From Palsa-1150 sp036490515 (GTDB taxonomy: Bacteria > Myxococcota_A > Polyangia > Polyangiales > Polyangiaceae): a stretch of 64,000 bases of DNA. This document shows positions 18,146 to 27,339 of this stretch, piece after piece. Each line of letters starts with the position of its first letter. Within the stretch, counting starts at the first letter, position 1. The notes beneath the pieces were generated by a model, which was given only the letters and a program-made list of their open reading frames with translations, searched no databases and had not been told where the DNA came from. The DNA is taken from positions 62,001-126,000 of the forward strand of contig DASXDU010000011.1 of NCBI GenBank assembly GCA_036490515.1, written 5' to 3'. Made by a program: the position numbers and the translations under genes.

Positions 18146-20440
18146 TCAGGGGGCGGGCGAGCCCTCGATCGCGCGGCGGTACCGCTCGCGGCGCGCCGCG
18201 TCCTTGAGGATGTCGTATGCCTCCTCGAGGACGAGGGTGATCTTGCGGACGTCGTCGGCCAGGTCGGCGATCTCGGGGGTCAGCACGCGCGACGGATCGA
18301 ACGCGCGACGGAGCTCGAGGAACGCCCGGCGGACCTCGTAGCCCGTCGCCTCGCGCGTCACGCCGAGGACGGAGAAGTAGTCCCCGTCGTCCACGAGCTG
18401 GAGGCGTGCGCGCACTCGCTCGCGGATCGCCTCGGCGTCGAGCGCCGCGTCGCTCGTACCGTCCACCGCCTCGACGGCGTCGTCGCGCCCCACGGCCGCG
18501 ATCACCTCGACGACGCCGAGCTGCGCCAGCGCGAAGACCACCGTCGCCAGGTCGCCCTGCGGGCCCGCGGAGAGCACGTCGCGGAGCGCGCGCCCGGCCA
18601 TCGCGTGCACCTGGTCGAGGTCCGCCACCGCGAGAGCGCACTCGCCGAGGAGCCGCCACTCCGGCCCTTCTCCGACGCGCGAGCCCGACCCGCCCATCCT
18701 CTCCACCGCCTCGGCGGGCGACACGATGCGCCGGACCACGTCGACGAACACCTCCGCGCCCGTCGCCCCTCCGAAGACGCTCGGCTCCCCCGCGAGGCGT
18801 CCCGGCGGCTGCGGCTCGACCACCAGGCGCGCGCTCGTCGTCTGGAGCACGCGCGCGAGGAGCCACTCGGCGTGCGCGCGCAGCGTCGGCCACATCTGGT
18901 CCTGGCGCAGGTACCCGCGCGCCACGAGCGCGGCGCCCGCGTGCCGTCCGAAGGGAGGGAACTTCGCGCCGAGGCGCCGCACGGTCTCCTTCGGCAGGTC
19001 GCCGCGGACGCCGAGGAACGCGAGGAGCGACTCCTCCTCGCCCGTCGACGACAGCGTGACGACGTCCCCCTCGCGCAGCACGACCCGCCGCTCGGCCTCC
19101 GGCGCCGCCACGCAGAGCGACCCGGTACGGCGCGACGCGACCGCCTTCCCGACGAGCGCCATCGCCTCCCCGGGGCCGAGGACGGCGGGCAGAGGCTCGG
19201 CCTCGCGCGGCAGAGCGACCATGCGATCGTCGCGGAGGGCCGGCGACCACGCCGTTGCGGGAGGCACCGACCCTCCCGCCGCGAGCGGCGGCTGCAAGGG
19301 GACCGACGGCGGGGGCGCCGCGATATCGGCGCGGGGACGGGGCTCGGAGCTCCCCGTCGTCGGGACGTTCGACGCCTCCGCGCCGGTCGACCCCGAGTGC
19401 GTCCCGTGCTGCGTCTGCGGCGGCGCCGGCGTCTCGGTGGCCTCGGGCGCGGCGACGCGCGGCGGGAGCATGCGCGGCGTGTTCCCCGTCGTCGGCGTGC
19501 TCGGGGTGCTCGTCGTCCCCGTCGCCCCGGTCGTACGGCCGCCGCCGCCGTCGTTCGTGCGATCGCGCGTGCTCGAGCGCATCGACCGTGCCGGGGGGGC
19601 CACCTCGTCGTCGTCCTCGCTCTCCTCGAGCGGCTCGTCGAGCGCCGCGAGGAGCTCCGCCGGCAGGACCGCCTCGATCTCGTCCTCCGGCGAGGGCGCG
19701 ATCGAGTCGCCCTCGTCGCCGGCGACGACGCGGCGCTCGGCGTCCGCGAGGAGCTCCTGGAGCTCCGGGCTCACGGGCGGCGCGAGGCCCGGCATCCTGC
19801 GCGACGCGCCCCCCGAGGCCGGCGGCTCCGACGGCATGCGCGACGGCCGCGCCGACGTGGCGCGCGGCGCGATCGGCGGCTTGAGCTCGGGGAGACCCGG
19901 GATCATCGACGTGACGCGCATGCTGGCCGGCGGCAGCGAAGGCATCGGCATCGGAGGAGCGCTCGACCGCTTCTTCGACGAGCTCGGGATGGAGGGCGGC
20001 GGCGTGCTGCTCCGCGCCTCGTCGTCCCCCGGCGTCCCGGCGCCCCCCGTGAGCGCGTCCACCTTGCGGACGAGCGCCGCGATCTCGACCGGCCGCACGA
20101 AGAGACCACTGCCCTCGTGTGCGACCGCCTCCTCCGGGCTCGCGACGGCGCCCCCCGGACGCGCCACGAAGAGGACGTCGATCGCCTCGGCGTCGGGCAG
20201 CTCGCGCATCCGCGACACGACGTCGAGCGCGCCCTCTGCGTCGGCGTCGACGAGCACCACGCGCGGATGCTGGACGGCGACGCGGGCCACGAGCATCGAC
20301 AGCGGCACGTCGACCACGACGTACCCCGCGCCGCGCAGCGCCTGGGCGAAGCGCTCCGCCTCGGCGGTGGGATCGCTGACGAAGACCGTCGCGACAGTGC
20401 CGCGGTGACCACGGTCGTCGGCGCGTGCCCCTCCCGCCAA
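18146..20440 (-). CDS. Receiver-like / DUF4388 (PATAN) / degenerate J-domain protein
   Basis: This 764-residue multidomain protein starts at TTG 20440, 3 bp after the stop of the 47-residue TatA-like gene, which suggests translational coupling. Residues about 15-130 resemble a response-regulator receiver (VVLVDADAEGALDVVSRMR, then VLFVARP). A disordered Pro/Ser/Thr/Ala-rich stretch of about 280 residues follows. Residues about 435-590 look like DUF4388/PATAN (GSLCVAAPEAERRVVLREGDVV and LVARGYLRQDQMW). The last 75 residues have the J-domain pattern (DYFSVLGVTREATGYEVRRAFLELRR...EEAYDILKDAARRERYRR), but the essential HPD is replaced by FDPSR, so Hsp70 stimulation is unlikely. It is probably a cytoplasmic signalling scaffold. 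Confidence 0.82.
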   Translation of the reverse strand: MAGGARADDRGHRGTVATVFVSDPTAEAERFAQALRGAGYVVVDVPLSMLVARVAVQHPRVVLVDADAEGALDVVSRMRELPDAEAIDVLFVARPGGAVASPEEAVAHEGSGLFVRPVEIAALVRKVDALTGGAGTPGDDEARSSTPPPSIPSSSKKRSSAPPMPMPSLPPASMRVTSMIPGLPELKPPIAPRATSARPSRMPSEPPASGGASRRMPGLAPPVSPELQELLADAERRVVAGDEGDSIAPSPEDEIEAVLPAELLAALDEPLEESEDDDEVAPPARSMRSSTRDRTNDGGGGRTTGATGTTSTPSTPTTGNTPRMLPPRVAAPEATETPAPPQTQHGTHSGSTGAEASNVPTTGSSEPRPRADIAAPPPSVPLQPPLAAGGSVPPATAWSPALRDDRMVALPREAEPLPAVLGPGEAMALVGKAVASRRTGSLCVAAPEAERRVVLREGDVVTLSSTGEEESLLAFLGVRGDLPKETVRRLGAKFPPFGRHAGAALVARGYLRQDQMWPTLRAHAEWLLARVLQTTSARLVVEPQPPGRLAGEPSVFGGATGAEVFVDVVRRIVSPAEAVERMGGSGSRVGEGPEWRLLGECALAVADLDQVHAMAGRALRDVLSAGPQGDLATVVFALAQLGVVEVIAAVGRDDAVEAVDGTSDAALDAEAIRERVRARLQLVDDGDYFSVLGVTREATGYEVRRAFLELRRAFDPSRVLTPEIADLADDVRKITLVLEEAYDILKDAARRERYRRAIEGSPAP

Positions 20441-20443
20441 GGC

Positions 20444-20587
20444 TCAGCCTCCGCCGCCCTCGCCGCGCCGGCGCTTGGCGAGCCGGGCCCCGAGCGCCTC
20501 GCCCAGACGCGGGAGGAGCCCCGCGCCCCAGGCGAGCGCGAACAGGAACACCACCATCGCGAGCTCGCCGCCGGTGAGCGAGAACAT
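20444..20587 (-). CDS. 47-residue TatA/B-like membrane protein
   Basis: Reading the minus strand from the ATG at 20587 gives MFSLTGGELAMVVFLFALAW followed by GAGLLPRLGEALGARLAKRR and a Gly/Arg tail, stopping at 20444. One membrane helix of about 17 residues, a short hinge and an amphipathic LPRLGEALG helix are the hallmark of TatA/TatB/TatE (canonical G-P-K-KLPE-GR-LG). The protein is much shorter than normal TatA (70-90 aa) and lacks the F-G of the FGP hinge. tatB and tatC are not in the window. A role in twin-arginine export is possible but unproven; a coupled role with the downstream receiver/J-like protein is an alternative. It is divergent from mrcA with 74 bp between the starts. Confidence 0.65.
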   Translation of the reverse strand: MFSLTGGELAMVVFLFALAWGAGLLPRLGEALGARLAKRRRGEGGGG

Positions 20588-20661
20588 CCCTCCCTTTGTA
20601 TCACGGCCGCGCGCCGCGAAGTGGCGTGGCCGGGGCCCGTCCGGTAGACCGGGAAGCGCGA

Positions 20662-23109
20662 ATGAAGCGGGCCGTCCCGAGCGTTCCCCCCGAGAGCGTG
20701 CGTTCGCGAAGCGATTCGAAGGCCGGCCCCTCGTCGCGTCCCCCCGCGGCGGTGGGCGGTGGCTCGCGCTGGACCGTCGTCCGGGCGATCGCCTGGCGCT
20801 GGACCAAGCGCCTCGCGCTGGCCGCGCTGGTGGTCGCGGTGGGCGGCGCCGTCGCCCTCTGGCTCGTCGTCCGGCGCTACGAGGCCGACCTCCCCAGCGT
20901 TTCGGAGCTCAAGACCTACCAGGCCCCGCAGGTGACGCGGATCCTCGCGCGCGACGGCACGGTCCTCGCCGAGATCTTCACGCAGCGCCGCACGGTCGTG
21001 CCCATCGCCTCGCTCCCGCCCCACGTGAAGCTCGCCGTCCTCGCGGCCGAGGACGCGGGCTTCTACGAGCACGAGGGCCTCAACTACTGGGGCATCGGTC
21101 GCGCGATGCTCGTCAACCTGCGCGCGCGGTCGACCCGGCAGGGCGGCTCGACCATCACGCAGCAGGTCGTGAAGAACCTGCTCCTCGCGACGCACGAGCG
21201 GACCTTCTCGCGCAAGGTGCGGGAGGCGCTCCTGGCGCGCCGCCTCGAGCAGGAGCTCACCAAGGAGGAGATCCTCGAGCTCTACCTGAACAACATCTAC
21301 TTCGGGCGCGGGCGCTACGGCATCGAGGAGGCCGCACGCGACGACTTCGGCAAGAGCGCGAAGGACCTCGACATCGCCGAGGCCGCGCTCATCGCCGGGC
21401 GCATCGCGAACCCGCGCGACTACGGCCCGCGCGCGAGCATGACGGCCGCGCTCACCCGGCGGACGTACGTGCTCGACCAGATGCACGCGAAGGGCTTCCT
21501 CGACGACGCGGACTGGACGGCGGCGCGCGACGAGCCCGTGCACCTCGGGCCCGCGGTCGACGCGCAGGGGGAGCTCGCGCCCGAGGCGGTCGAGATGGCC
21601 AAGGCCGTCCTCGAGCGCGCGGATCCGGAGCAGGCGCGGATGGGGGGCTTCACGATCACGACGTCGATCGACCCGAAGCTCGAGGCGGTCGCGCGCAAGG
21701 CGCTTCGCGACGACCTGGCCGCCTACGACAAGCGCCACGGCCTGCAGGGCGCGCTCAAGGCTCCGCCCGCGGTCGCCGACAAGAGGAAGAAGGCCCCACC
21801 GCCGCGCGAGTCGACGACGCCGTTCGAGGGGACGCCCGCGTTCGAGCACCACAAGGTGCTCGTCGGCGTCGTGACCGGCGCGGACGACGCGGCGGGGACG
21901 TTCGACGTGCGCGTCGGCACCGCCACGGGGACGGTGCGCCTCGCCGACTTCGACCGCTACGACCCGGGCCACCTCGCGCCGAGCGCGTTTGCACCGGTCG
22001 GCGCGCGCGTCCGCGTGAGCCTCCTCGCGCCCGTCGCCGACGGCAAGGTCCCGCTGCGCCTCGAGTCGGGCCCCGAGGGCGCCATGGTGATCCTCGACGT
22101 GCGAACGCGCGAGATCCTCGCGCTCGTCGGCAGCTACGAGGGCCAGCCGGGCGCGCTCGACCGCGCGACGCAGTCGCGGCGCCAGCCCGGCTCCACGTTC
22201 AAGCCCATCGTCTACTCCTACGCCCTCCACTCGCGGCGCTTCACGCCGGCGACGCTCGTCGACCCCTCGCCGGACGTCTTCGAGGGCGGCTACCGCCCGA
22301 CCAACTTCGAGGGCTGGGCCGGCCGCGACCCGCTCCGCCTGCGCGAGGCGCTCGCCAACAGCGTGAACGTCGCGGCGGTGCGCGTCCTCCACGACGTCGG
22401 CCCGGCGAACGTCGTCCCGTGGGCGCAGGCGCTCGGCATCGAGTCGCCCCTCAAGCCGGACCTCTCGCTCGCGCTCGGGAGCTACGAGGTGCGCCCCGTC
22501 GAGCTGGCCGCCGCGTACACGACGTTCGCGGCGGGCGGCATGTTCGCCGAGCCGCACCTCGTCACGCGCATCGTCGGGCCCGACGGCAAGGAGGTCCCGC
22601 TGCCCGAGCTGCCGCCCCCGCGCCGCGTCCTCGATCCGGCCGAGGCCTACGTCACGACGAGCATGCTGACGAGCGTCATCGACCACGGCACGGGCGCGCG
22701 CGCGAAGGCGCTCGGCCGGCCTCTCGCGGGCAAGACCGGCACGTCGAACGGCCCGAAGGACACGTGGTTCGCGGGCTACTCGCCGGACGTCGCGGCGGTC
22801 GTGTGGGTCGGGTACGACGACGGGCGCCCCCTCGGCGGCGCCGAGCAGGGCGCGGTGACCGCCTTGCCCGCGTGGATGGACGCGATGAAGGTCGCGACCG
22901 AGGGCAAGCCGCGCGTCGACTTTCCGCGGCCGCCCGGCGTGACCACCGTGACGATCGACAAGCGCACCGGCGAGCTCCCCTTCCCGGACGACGCGGACGT
23001 GATGGACGAGGTGTTCCTGGCCGGCACCGAGCCGACCGCGACGGCGGAGCCGCCTTCGCCGCCTGCCGACGCGGGCGTCGTCGAGGGAGGGCCCGGCGAC
23101 GTAGAGTGA
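20662..23109 (+). CDS. mrcA: Class A penicillin-binding protein 1A (transglycosylase/transpeptidase)
   Basis: The ATG at 20662 gives 815 residues. After a cytoplasmic tail (1-50) and one transmembrane helix (about 51-72) comes the GT51 glycosyltransferase domain, with catalytic Glu in AAEDAGFYEHEG and GGSTITQQVVKN. An OB-like insert (about 375-475) precedes the transpeptidase with SxxK (STFK, Ser511-Lys514), SVN (567-569) and KTGTS (691-695). It polymerises and cross-links peptidoglycan in the periplasm. A Lys-rich loop (DKRKKAPPPRE) sits at the insert boundary. It heads a plus-strand run followed within 5 bp by the FG-GAP-like gene, and is divergent from the TatA-like gene. Confidence 0.95.
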   Translation: MKRAVPSVPPESVRSRSDSKAGPSSRPPAAVGGGSRWTVVRAIAWRWTKRLALAALVVAVGGAVALWLVVRRYEADLPSVSELKTYQAPQVTRILARDGTVLAEIFTQRRTVVPIASLPPHVKLAVLAAEDAGFYEHEGLNYWGIGRAMLVNLRARSTRQGGSTITQQVVKNLLLATHERTFSRKVREALLARRLEQELTKEEILELYLNNIYFGRGRYGIEEAARDDFGKSAKDLDIAEAALIAGRIANPRDYGPRASMTAALTRRTYVLDQMHAKGFLDDADWTAARDEPVHLGPAVDAQGELAPEAVEMAKAVLERADPEQARMGGFTITTSIDPKLEAVARKALRDDLAAYDKRHGLQGALKAPPAVADKRKKAPPPRESTTPFEGTPAFEHHKVLVGVVTGADDAAGTFDVRVGTATGTVRLADFDRYDPGHLAPSAFAPVGARVRVSLLAPVADGKVPLRLESGPEGAMVILDVRTREILALVGSYEGQPGALDRATQSRRQPGSTFKPIVYSYALHSRRFTPATLVDPSPDVFEGGYRPTNFEGWAGRDPLRLREALANSVNVAAVRVLHDVGPANVVPWAQALGIESPLKPDLSLALGSYEVRPVELAAAYTTFAAGGMFAEPHLVTRIVGPDGKEVPLPELPPPRRVLDPAEAYVTTSMLTSVIDHGTGARAKALGRPLAGKTGTSNGPKDTWFAGYSPDVAAVVWVGYDDGRPLGGAEQGAVTALPAWMDAMKVATEGKPRVDFPRPPGVTTVTIDKRTGELPFPDDADVMDEVFLAGTEPTATAEPPSPPADAGVVEGGPGDVE

Positions 23110-23114
23110 GGCCG

Positions 23115-24494
23115 ATGGTCCTGCGCTCTCTCCGGCCAGCCGCGGTCCTCGCGGGGCTGCTCCTCGCGCCCGCGGCGCGCGCCGCCGGGCCCGCGGGTGC
23201 GGTCGACGTGGTCGCGCAGGAGGCGGCGCAGGGGCTCACGCAGACGCCGTCGTCGAGCGTCATCGTCGCGGCGCCGCTCGTGACCGATCAGCCCGCGCCC
23301 CGCGGCGAGGACCTCGCCCTGCGCATCGCCGCCCTCGTCGCCGGCCGCCTCGGCGCCGGGGCGCACGCTCACCCGCAGACCGCGCAGCTCGCGACCGCGC
23401 GCGCCCTCGCCGGCCGCGCGAGCGCGCTCGTCTACGTCCAGACCGAGGTCGCGCGCGGCGACCTTCGCACCACGATCGACGTCTATCCGTCGATGAGCAA
23501 CGCGTGGGACCGCATCCGCAACCCGCTCCCCGCGCCCATCGCGCACGCCTTCTCGTCGGCGAAGATCGACGCCGAGGTGCGCTCGTTCCTCGCGCCGCTC
23601 CTCCTCGAGCAGGCGACGCTCCGCCGCGCCAAGCACGACGAGGGCGACGTCCTCGCCGTCGGCTGCGGCGACGTCGACGGCGACGGCGGCGACGAGATCG
23701 TCCTCGTCTCGCGCGGCCGCGTGGCCATGGGGCGCGTCCGGGGCGGGCGCTTCGTCGTCGAGCATGCGGCGCCGTGGACGGCCCTCGCGCCGCGCAGTCC
23801 CGTCCCCATGCGCGAGCCCCTCGCCGGAGCGGTCATCGCGCCCGGCACCGTCGACGTGGGCACGACCGACCGCGCGTCGCTCGCGCTCACCGGCGACTTC
23901 GTCGGCCACACGCCGCTCGCCGGCGTCCCCGCGTGGGGCGGCGACGGCGTCGTCTGCCTGGCGCCGCAGACCTCCGCGGGCGCCTTCGACGGAGCGCCCT
24001 TCGACTGTACCTTTGCGCGCGACACGCGCCCGCGCCTCGCCGTACCCGCGCCCCGGTTCGACGCGTTCGCGGCGTCGAGCATGGTCGATCCGGCGGGCGC
24101 CGCACGTTCCGTCGTGGTCGTGCGCGAGCCGAGCGGCAAGCTCCGCATCCGGTCGGGCGACGTGCAGGCTGCCCCGGACGGGACGTACGGCGCGCAGCTC
24201 GCCGTGCTCGACTTCGACCAGGACGGCGTGCCCGACGTCGCGACCAGCACCGACGGCGGCGAGGACGCGCTCAACGTGTGGACGTGGGCCGGCCCCGGCC
24301 CCGAGCTCCGCGGCCGGCTCCACCTCGCGGCCCCCGGCGGCGTGCGCGCCCTCGCGGCGTGCCCGCCCGAGGAGCACGGCGAGCCGGTGCTCGTCGCGGT
24401 CGTCGGCAGCGAGGTGTGGCTCGTGCGTGCAGGCGTGCGCGCCGAGCCCTCCACGCAGGGAGAGGCGGCGGCCTCCAAGAAGGCGGCGCGGTGA
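23115..24494 (+). CDS. Exported FG-GAP/VCBS-like repeat protein
   Basis: The ATG at 23115, 5 bp after mrcA's stop, gives 459 residues; an in-frame GTG at 23106 is an alternative. MVLRSLRPAAVLAGLLLAPAARAA is a Sec signal peptide. The N-terminal third has a TolB-like or secretin-like look (SVIVAAPLVTDQPAPRGEDLALRIAALVAGRL), as in proteins that enumerate outer-membrane components. The C-terminal two thirds carry Asp-rich calcium-binding-type loops, VGCGDVDGDGGDEIVLVS and LDFDQDGVPDVATS, characteristic of FG-GAP/VCBS beta-propeller repeats. The start of the next gene overlaps its stop by 4 bp (GTGA), so the two proteins are probably made together. Confidence 0.8.
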   Translation: MVLRSLRPAAVLAGLLLAPAARAAGPAGAVDVVAQEAAQGLTQTPSSSVIVAAPLVTDQPAPRGEDLALRIAALVAGRLGAGAHAHPQTAQLATARALAGRASALVYVQTEVARGDLRTTIDVYPSMSNAWDRIRNPLPAPIAHAFSSAKIDAEVRSFLAPLLLEQATLRRAKHDEGDVLAVGCGDVDGDGGDEIVLVSRGRVAMGRVRGGRFVVEHAAPWTALAPRSPVPMREPLAGAVIAPGTVDVGTTDRASLALTGDFVGHTPLAGVPAWGGDGVVCLAPQTSAGAFDGAPFDCTFARDTRPRLAVPAPRFDAFAASSMVDPAGAARSVVVVREPSGKLRIRSGDVQAAPDGTYGAQLAVLDFDQDGVPDVATSTDGGEDALNVWTWAGPGPELRGRLHLAAPGGVRALAACPPEEHGEPVLVAVVGSEVWLVRAGVRAEPSTQGEAAASKKAAR

Positions 24495-25828
24495 TCTCGC
24501 GGCGCGGCGTGCTCGCGGCGGGCGCGGCCCTCGGCCTCGCGGCCGCCTCGACCCTGCCGCGCAGGGCGCTCGCCCACGGACGCGTGCCCTACGGCGGCCG
24601 CCTCGAGCTCCACGCCCCCTGGCCCCTCGCGACGATGGACCCGCACCGCCTCGACGACCTCGCGGCGGGCTTCTTCGGCGAGGCCGTCTTCGACACGCTC
24701 TACGCGCGCGACGACGCGGGCGGCTTCGTCCCGTCCCTCGCCGAGTCCGACCCCGAGCCCGACGGGGCCAGCCTGCGCGTCGCCCTGCGCGACGGCGTGC
24801 GCTTCGCGTCGGGCACCGCCTTCACCGCGGCGGTCGCTGCGGCCTCCATCGCCCGGGCGCGCGGCCGGGACGGCGGCGCGTGGCTCGCCGAGGTCCCCGC
24901 CCCGCGCGTCGACAAGAAGACCCTCCTCTTCCCGATGCGCGACGCGCGCCACCTCGTCCACGCGCTGGCCTCGCCGATCGTCTCGATCGTCGCGCCGCGC
25001 TTCGCGCCCGAGAGGCCCGACGGCACCGGCCCGTTCCGCGCCGAGGTGCAGGCCGGAACGCTCACGCTCGTCCGCAACACCATCGCCGCCAGCGGCCCGT
25101 CCTTCCTCGACGCCGTCGTGGTGCGCCACGCGCCCGACCTCGTCACCTCGCTCCGCGCGTTCGAGAGCGGCACCGACGACGTGGGCTGGCTCGGCTCCTT
25201 CCTCCACGAGCCCCGCTCCGGCGCGCGCAACTTCGACGCCGGGGTCCTCGGCTGGGCCGTCCTCCGCACGGGCCGCGACGCGGGCCCGCTCGATACGCCC
25301 GGCACCGCGCAGGCGCTCGCCGACGGCGTCCCCCACGCCGCGCTCGCGTCGCTCGTGGTGGGTCCCCCGTGGACCGCGTCGCCCGCGACGTGGACCGGCC
25401 CTCCCTCGGACCTCCTCGTCCGCGAGGACGCTCCGTGGCTCGTCGAGGTCGCGCGCGCCCTCGCCGTCGCCCTCTCCTCGCCCGGGCACGAGGTGCGCTG
25501 CGTCCCGGTCGCGGCGAGCGACCTCGCCCAGCGCCGCGCGTCGCGCGCCTTCGTCCTCATGCTCGACGTCGTGCGGCCCGTCGGGCCAGGCACGCTCGGC
25601 GCGCTCCTCGGCCTCGCCACCGCGGACGACCCGGCGACCGCCGCGGCCCTCGCGCGCCACCCGCCGCGCGTCGAGCTCCCGCCGCGCACCGCCGCACGCA
25701 CGATGCGCCTCGGCGTCGTCGCCGAGGTACGCCTCCAGGGCGGGCGCGCGCCCGACGTCGTCCTCCCGCCCTCGCCGTGGGGCCGCGGCGTCGACTGGGG
25801 CAGCGCTTCGCGCGCGACGCGCTTCTGA
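24491..25828 (+). CDS. ABC-type solute-binding protein family 5, Tat-exported
   Basis: The GTG start at 24491 lies in the GTGA overlap with the previous gene and gives 445 residues. The N-terminus VISRRGVLAAGAALGLAAAS has the SRRGVL twin-arginine motif and a hydrophobic core. The mature protein follows the SBP_bac_5 pattern (peptide/nickel-type): LELHAPWPLATMDPHRLDDLAAGFFGEAVFDTLYARD, VRFASGTAFTAAVAAASI and DGTGPFRAE. No permease or ATPase genes are adjacent, so it is an orphan binding protein. The intimate linkage to an FG-GAP-like protein suggests a non-transport role, but this is inference. Confidence 0.85.
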   Translation: MISRRGVLAAGAALGLAAASTLPRRALAHGRVPYGGRLELHAPWPLATMDPHRLDDLAAGFFGEAVFDTLYARDDAGGFVPSLAESDPEPDGASLRVALRDGVRFASGTAFTAAVAAASIARARGRDGGAWLAEVPAPRVDKKTLLFPMRDARHLVHALASPIVSIVAPRFAPERPDGTGPFRAEVQAGTLTLVRNTIAASGPSFLDAVVVRHAPDLVTSLRAFESGTDDVGWLGSFLHEPRSGARNFDAGVLGWAVLRTGRDAGPLDTPGTAQALADGVPHAALASLVVGPPWTASPATWTGPPSDLLVREDAPWLVEVARALAVALSSPGHEVRCVPVAASDLAQRRASRAFVLMLDVVRPVGPGTLGALLGLATADDPATAAALARHPPRVELPPRTAARTMRLGVVAEVRLQGGRAPDVVLPPSPWGRGVDWGSASRATRF

Positions 25829-25870
25829 TCTTCCTGTTTCTCCCTCTCCGGACGCTACGATGGGCGCCGC

Positions 25871-27229
25871 GTGACACTCGAAGCGCCGTTGCTGCCGTGC
25901 CGGGGGTGCGGTTCGCCCCTCGCCGTCGATCCTTCGGCGGCGGGGGCGGCGTGCGGTGCGTGCCGCGCGGTCACGCCCGTCCCCGACGAGCTTCGCCGGC
26001 GCGCCGTCGACTATGCGCGCACGCTCGCGCGCGAACGCGGTCGCATCGCGGGCGCCCGCCGGCCCGTCGAGTTCGAGAAGGTCGGCCTCTTCTTCGGGCC
26101 TCCGATGGCGGTCCTCATCGGCGGTCACATCGTGGCCGGGATGTTCCTCGACGCGGACGCGATGCAGTACGAGCCGGGCGTCTTTGCCGGCGGCCTCGTG
26201 CTCCTCGGCGTCGTCTTCTTCGCGTACATCGGGTTCACCGTCGTTCGCTCGATGAAGGAGATCGCGGCGCCGCCCAAGCCCGTCGTCGTCGAGGCGTTCG
26301 TCGGCGCGGTCGGGAGCCGCTGCTCCTCGTGCGGCGGCGCCGTCCAGTTCACGGTCGAGCAGCCGAACGCGCGCTGCCCCTTCTGCGGCGCCACCGTCTA
26401 CCCCACCGCGTCCGACCAGACCGCGCTCCTCGCCATCGCCGCCGAGCGGTCCGACCTCGAGGTCGCCCGCGGCAACCGCAGCCACGCGCGCAGCATGGCC
26501 CTGTCGTTCGACGACGGCGCCCTCGCCGCCGCCACCGGGTGGCTGCGTTACCTCGGGTTCCTGCTGATGCCGGGCATTCTCCTTCTCATCGGGTGCAGCC
26601 TCCTCTTCCAGAAGGGCATGCCCGACCCCGAGGCCCTCGACGGCATCGAGACGGCCGGCGCGTTCCTCTGCGGCGCGGGCCTCCTGCTCGTCGCGCTCTT
26701 CGTCGGGGTCCTTCTCCTCGTGCGCGCGCTCTCGCGCCCGCGCGTCATCCGCCGCACGCTCGGGGAGCTCGCGCGCGCCCACGGCGGCGGCACGGTCGCC
26801 GGCGGCCTGCGCCCCGTCTTCGACTGGCTCGACGCGCACTACGCCGCCGACGTGAGCGGCGACCTTCTCACGGTGGGCGCGAGCGACGGCGGCGCCCGCA
26901 TCGTGCGCGCATCGGTCGCGTTCAGCGCGCCTCCCTTCGGCGCTCCCCCCGGTCCGGGCGTGCCGCCGGCCGGCCGCCCCGCGTTCGCCGTCGTCGCGCA
27001 CGCTCCGCACGTGAAGCGCGTCGACGTCTTCTACGCGCTCCACCGCCGCCGCCGTCCCGAGCTCGCCTTCGCGTCGCCCGCCGCCCACGAGGTGCGGAGC
27101 GCCGGCTGGAGCCTGGTCGTGACCAACGGCGGCGTGCACATGACGCGCATGGACAGCGACCCGCGTGGGTTCCCGCCGCCGACGGTCCAGTGGCTCCTCG
27201 AGCGCGCGGCGGCCGTTGCGAACGCGTAG
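25871..27229 (+). CDS. Membrane protein with two zinc ribbons
   Basis: The GTG at 25871 gives 452 residues. Residues 1-30 contain a first Cys4 ribbon (PCRGCGSPL...ACGACRA) and residues about 150-180 a second (RCSSCGGAVQFTVEQPNARCPFCGATV), both typical treble-clef/zinc-ribbon pairs. Four hydrophobic segments lie at about residues 75-97, 104-124, 230-250 and 268-292. The C-terminal 140 residues are soluble and beta-rich. It probably sits in the inner membrane with zinc-bound knuckles on the cytoplasmic side. It is followed after 110 bp by four YbjQ-type genes on the same strand, and could be the membrane anchor of a complex with them. No family is recognised beyond the ribbons. Confidence 0.75.
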   Translation: MTLEAPLLPCRGCGSPLAVDPSAAGAACGACRAVTPVPDELRRRAVDYARTLARERGRIAGARRPVEFEKVGLFFGPPMAVLIGGHIVAGMFLDADAMQYEPGVFAGGLVLLGVVFFAYIGFTVVRSMKEIAAPPKPVVVEAFVGAVGSRCSSCGGAVQFTVEQPNARCPFCGATVYPTASDQTALLAIAAERSDLEVARGNRSHARSMALSFDDGALAAATGWLRYLGFLLMPGILLLIGCSLLFQKGMPDPEALDGIETAGAFLCGAGLLLVALFVGVLLLVRALSRPRVIRRTLGELARAHGGGTVAGGLRPVFDWLDAHYAADVSGDLLTVGASDGGARIVRASVAFSAPPFGAPPGPGVPPAGRPAFAVVAHAPHVKRVDVFYALHRRRRPELAFASPAAHEVRSAGWSLVVTNGGVHMTRMDSDPRGFPPPTVQWLLERAAAVANA

Positions 27230-27339
27230 GAGACTCGGCCCCGCCGGGTGAGCAAACCCAAACTCTCTCCTTCCCGCCTTCCTGTTCTCTCCTCTCCCTC
27301 TTGATTGCCGCCTCGCCCTACCCGTAGCGTGGTGGGACG

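Noticed and set aside
18146..18645. Functional DnaJ gene
   Set aside because: The HPD tripeptide is missing and the rest of the protein is unlike DnaJ.
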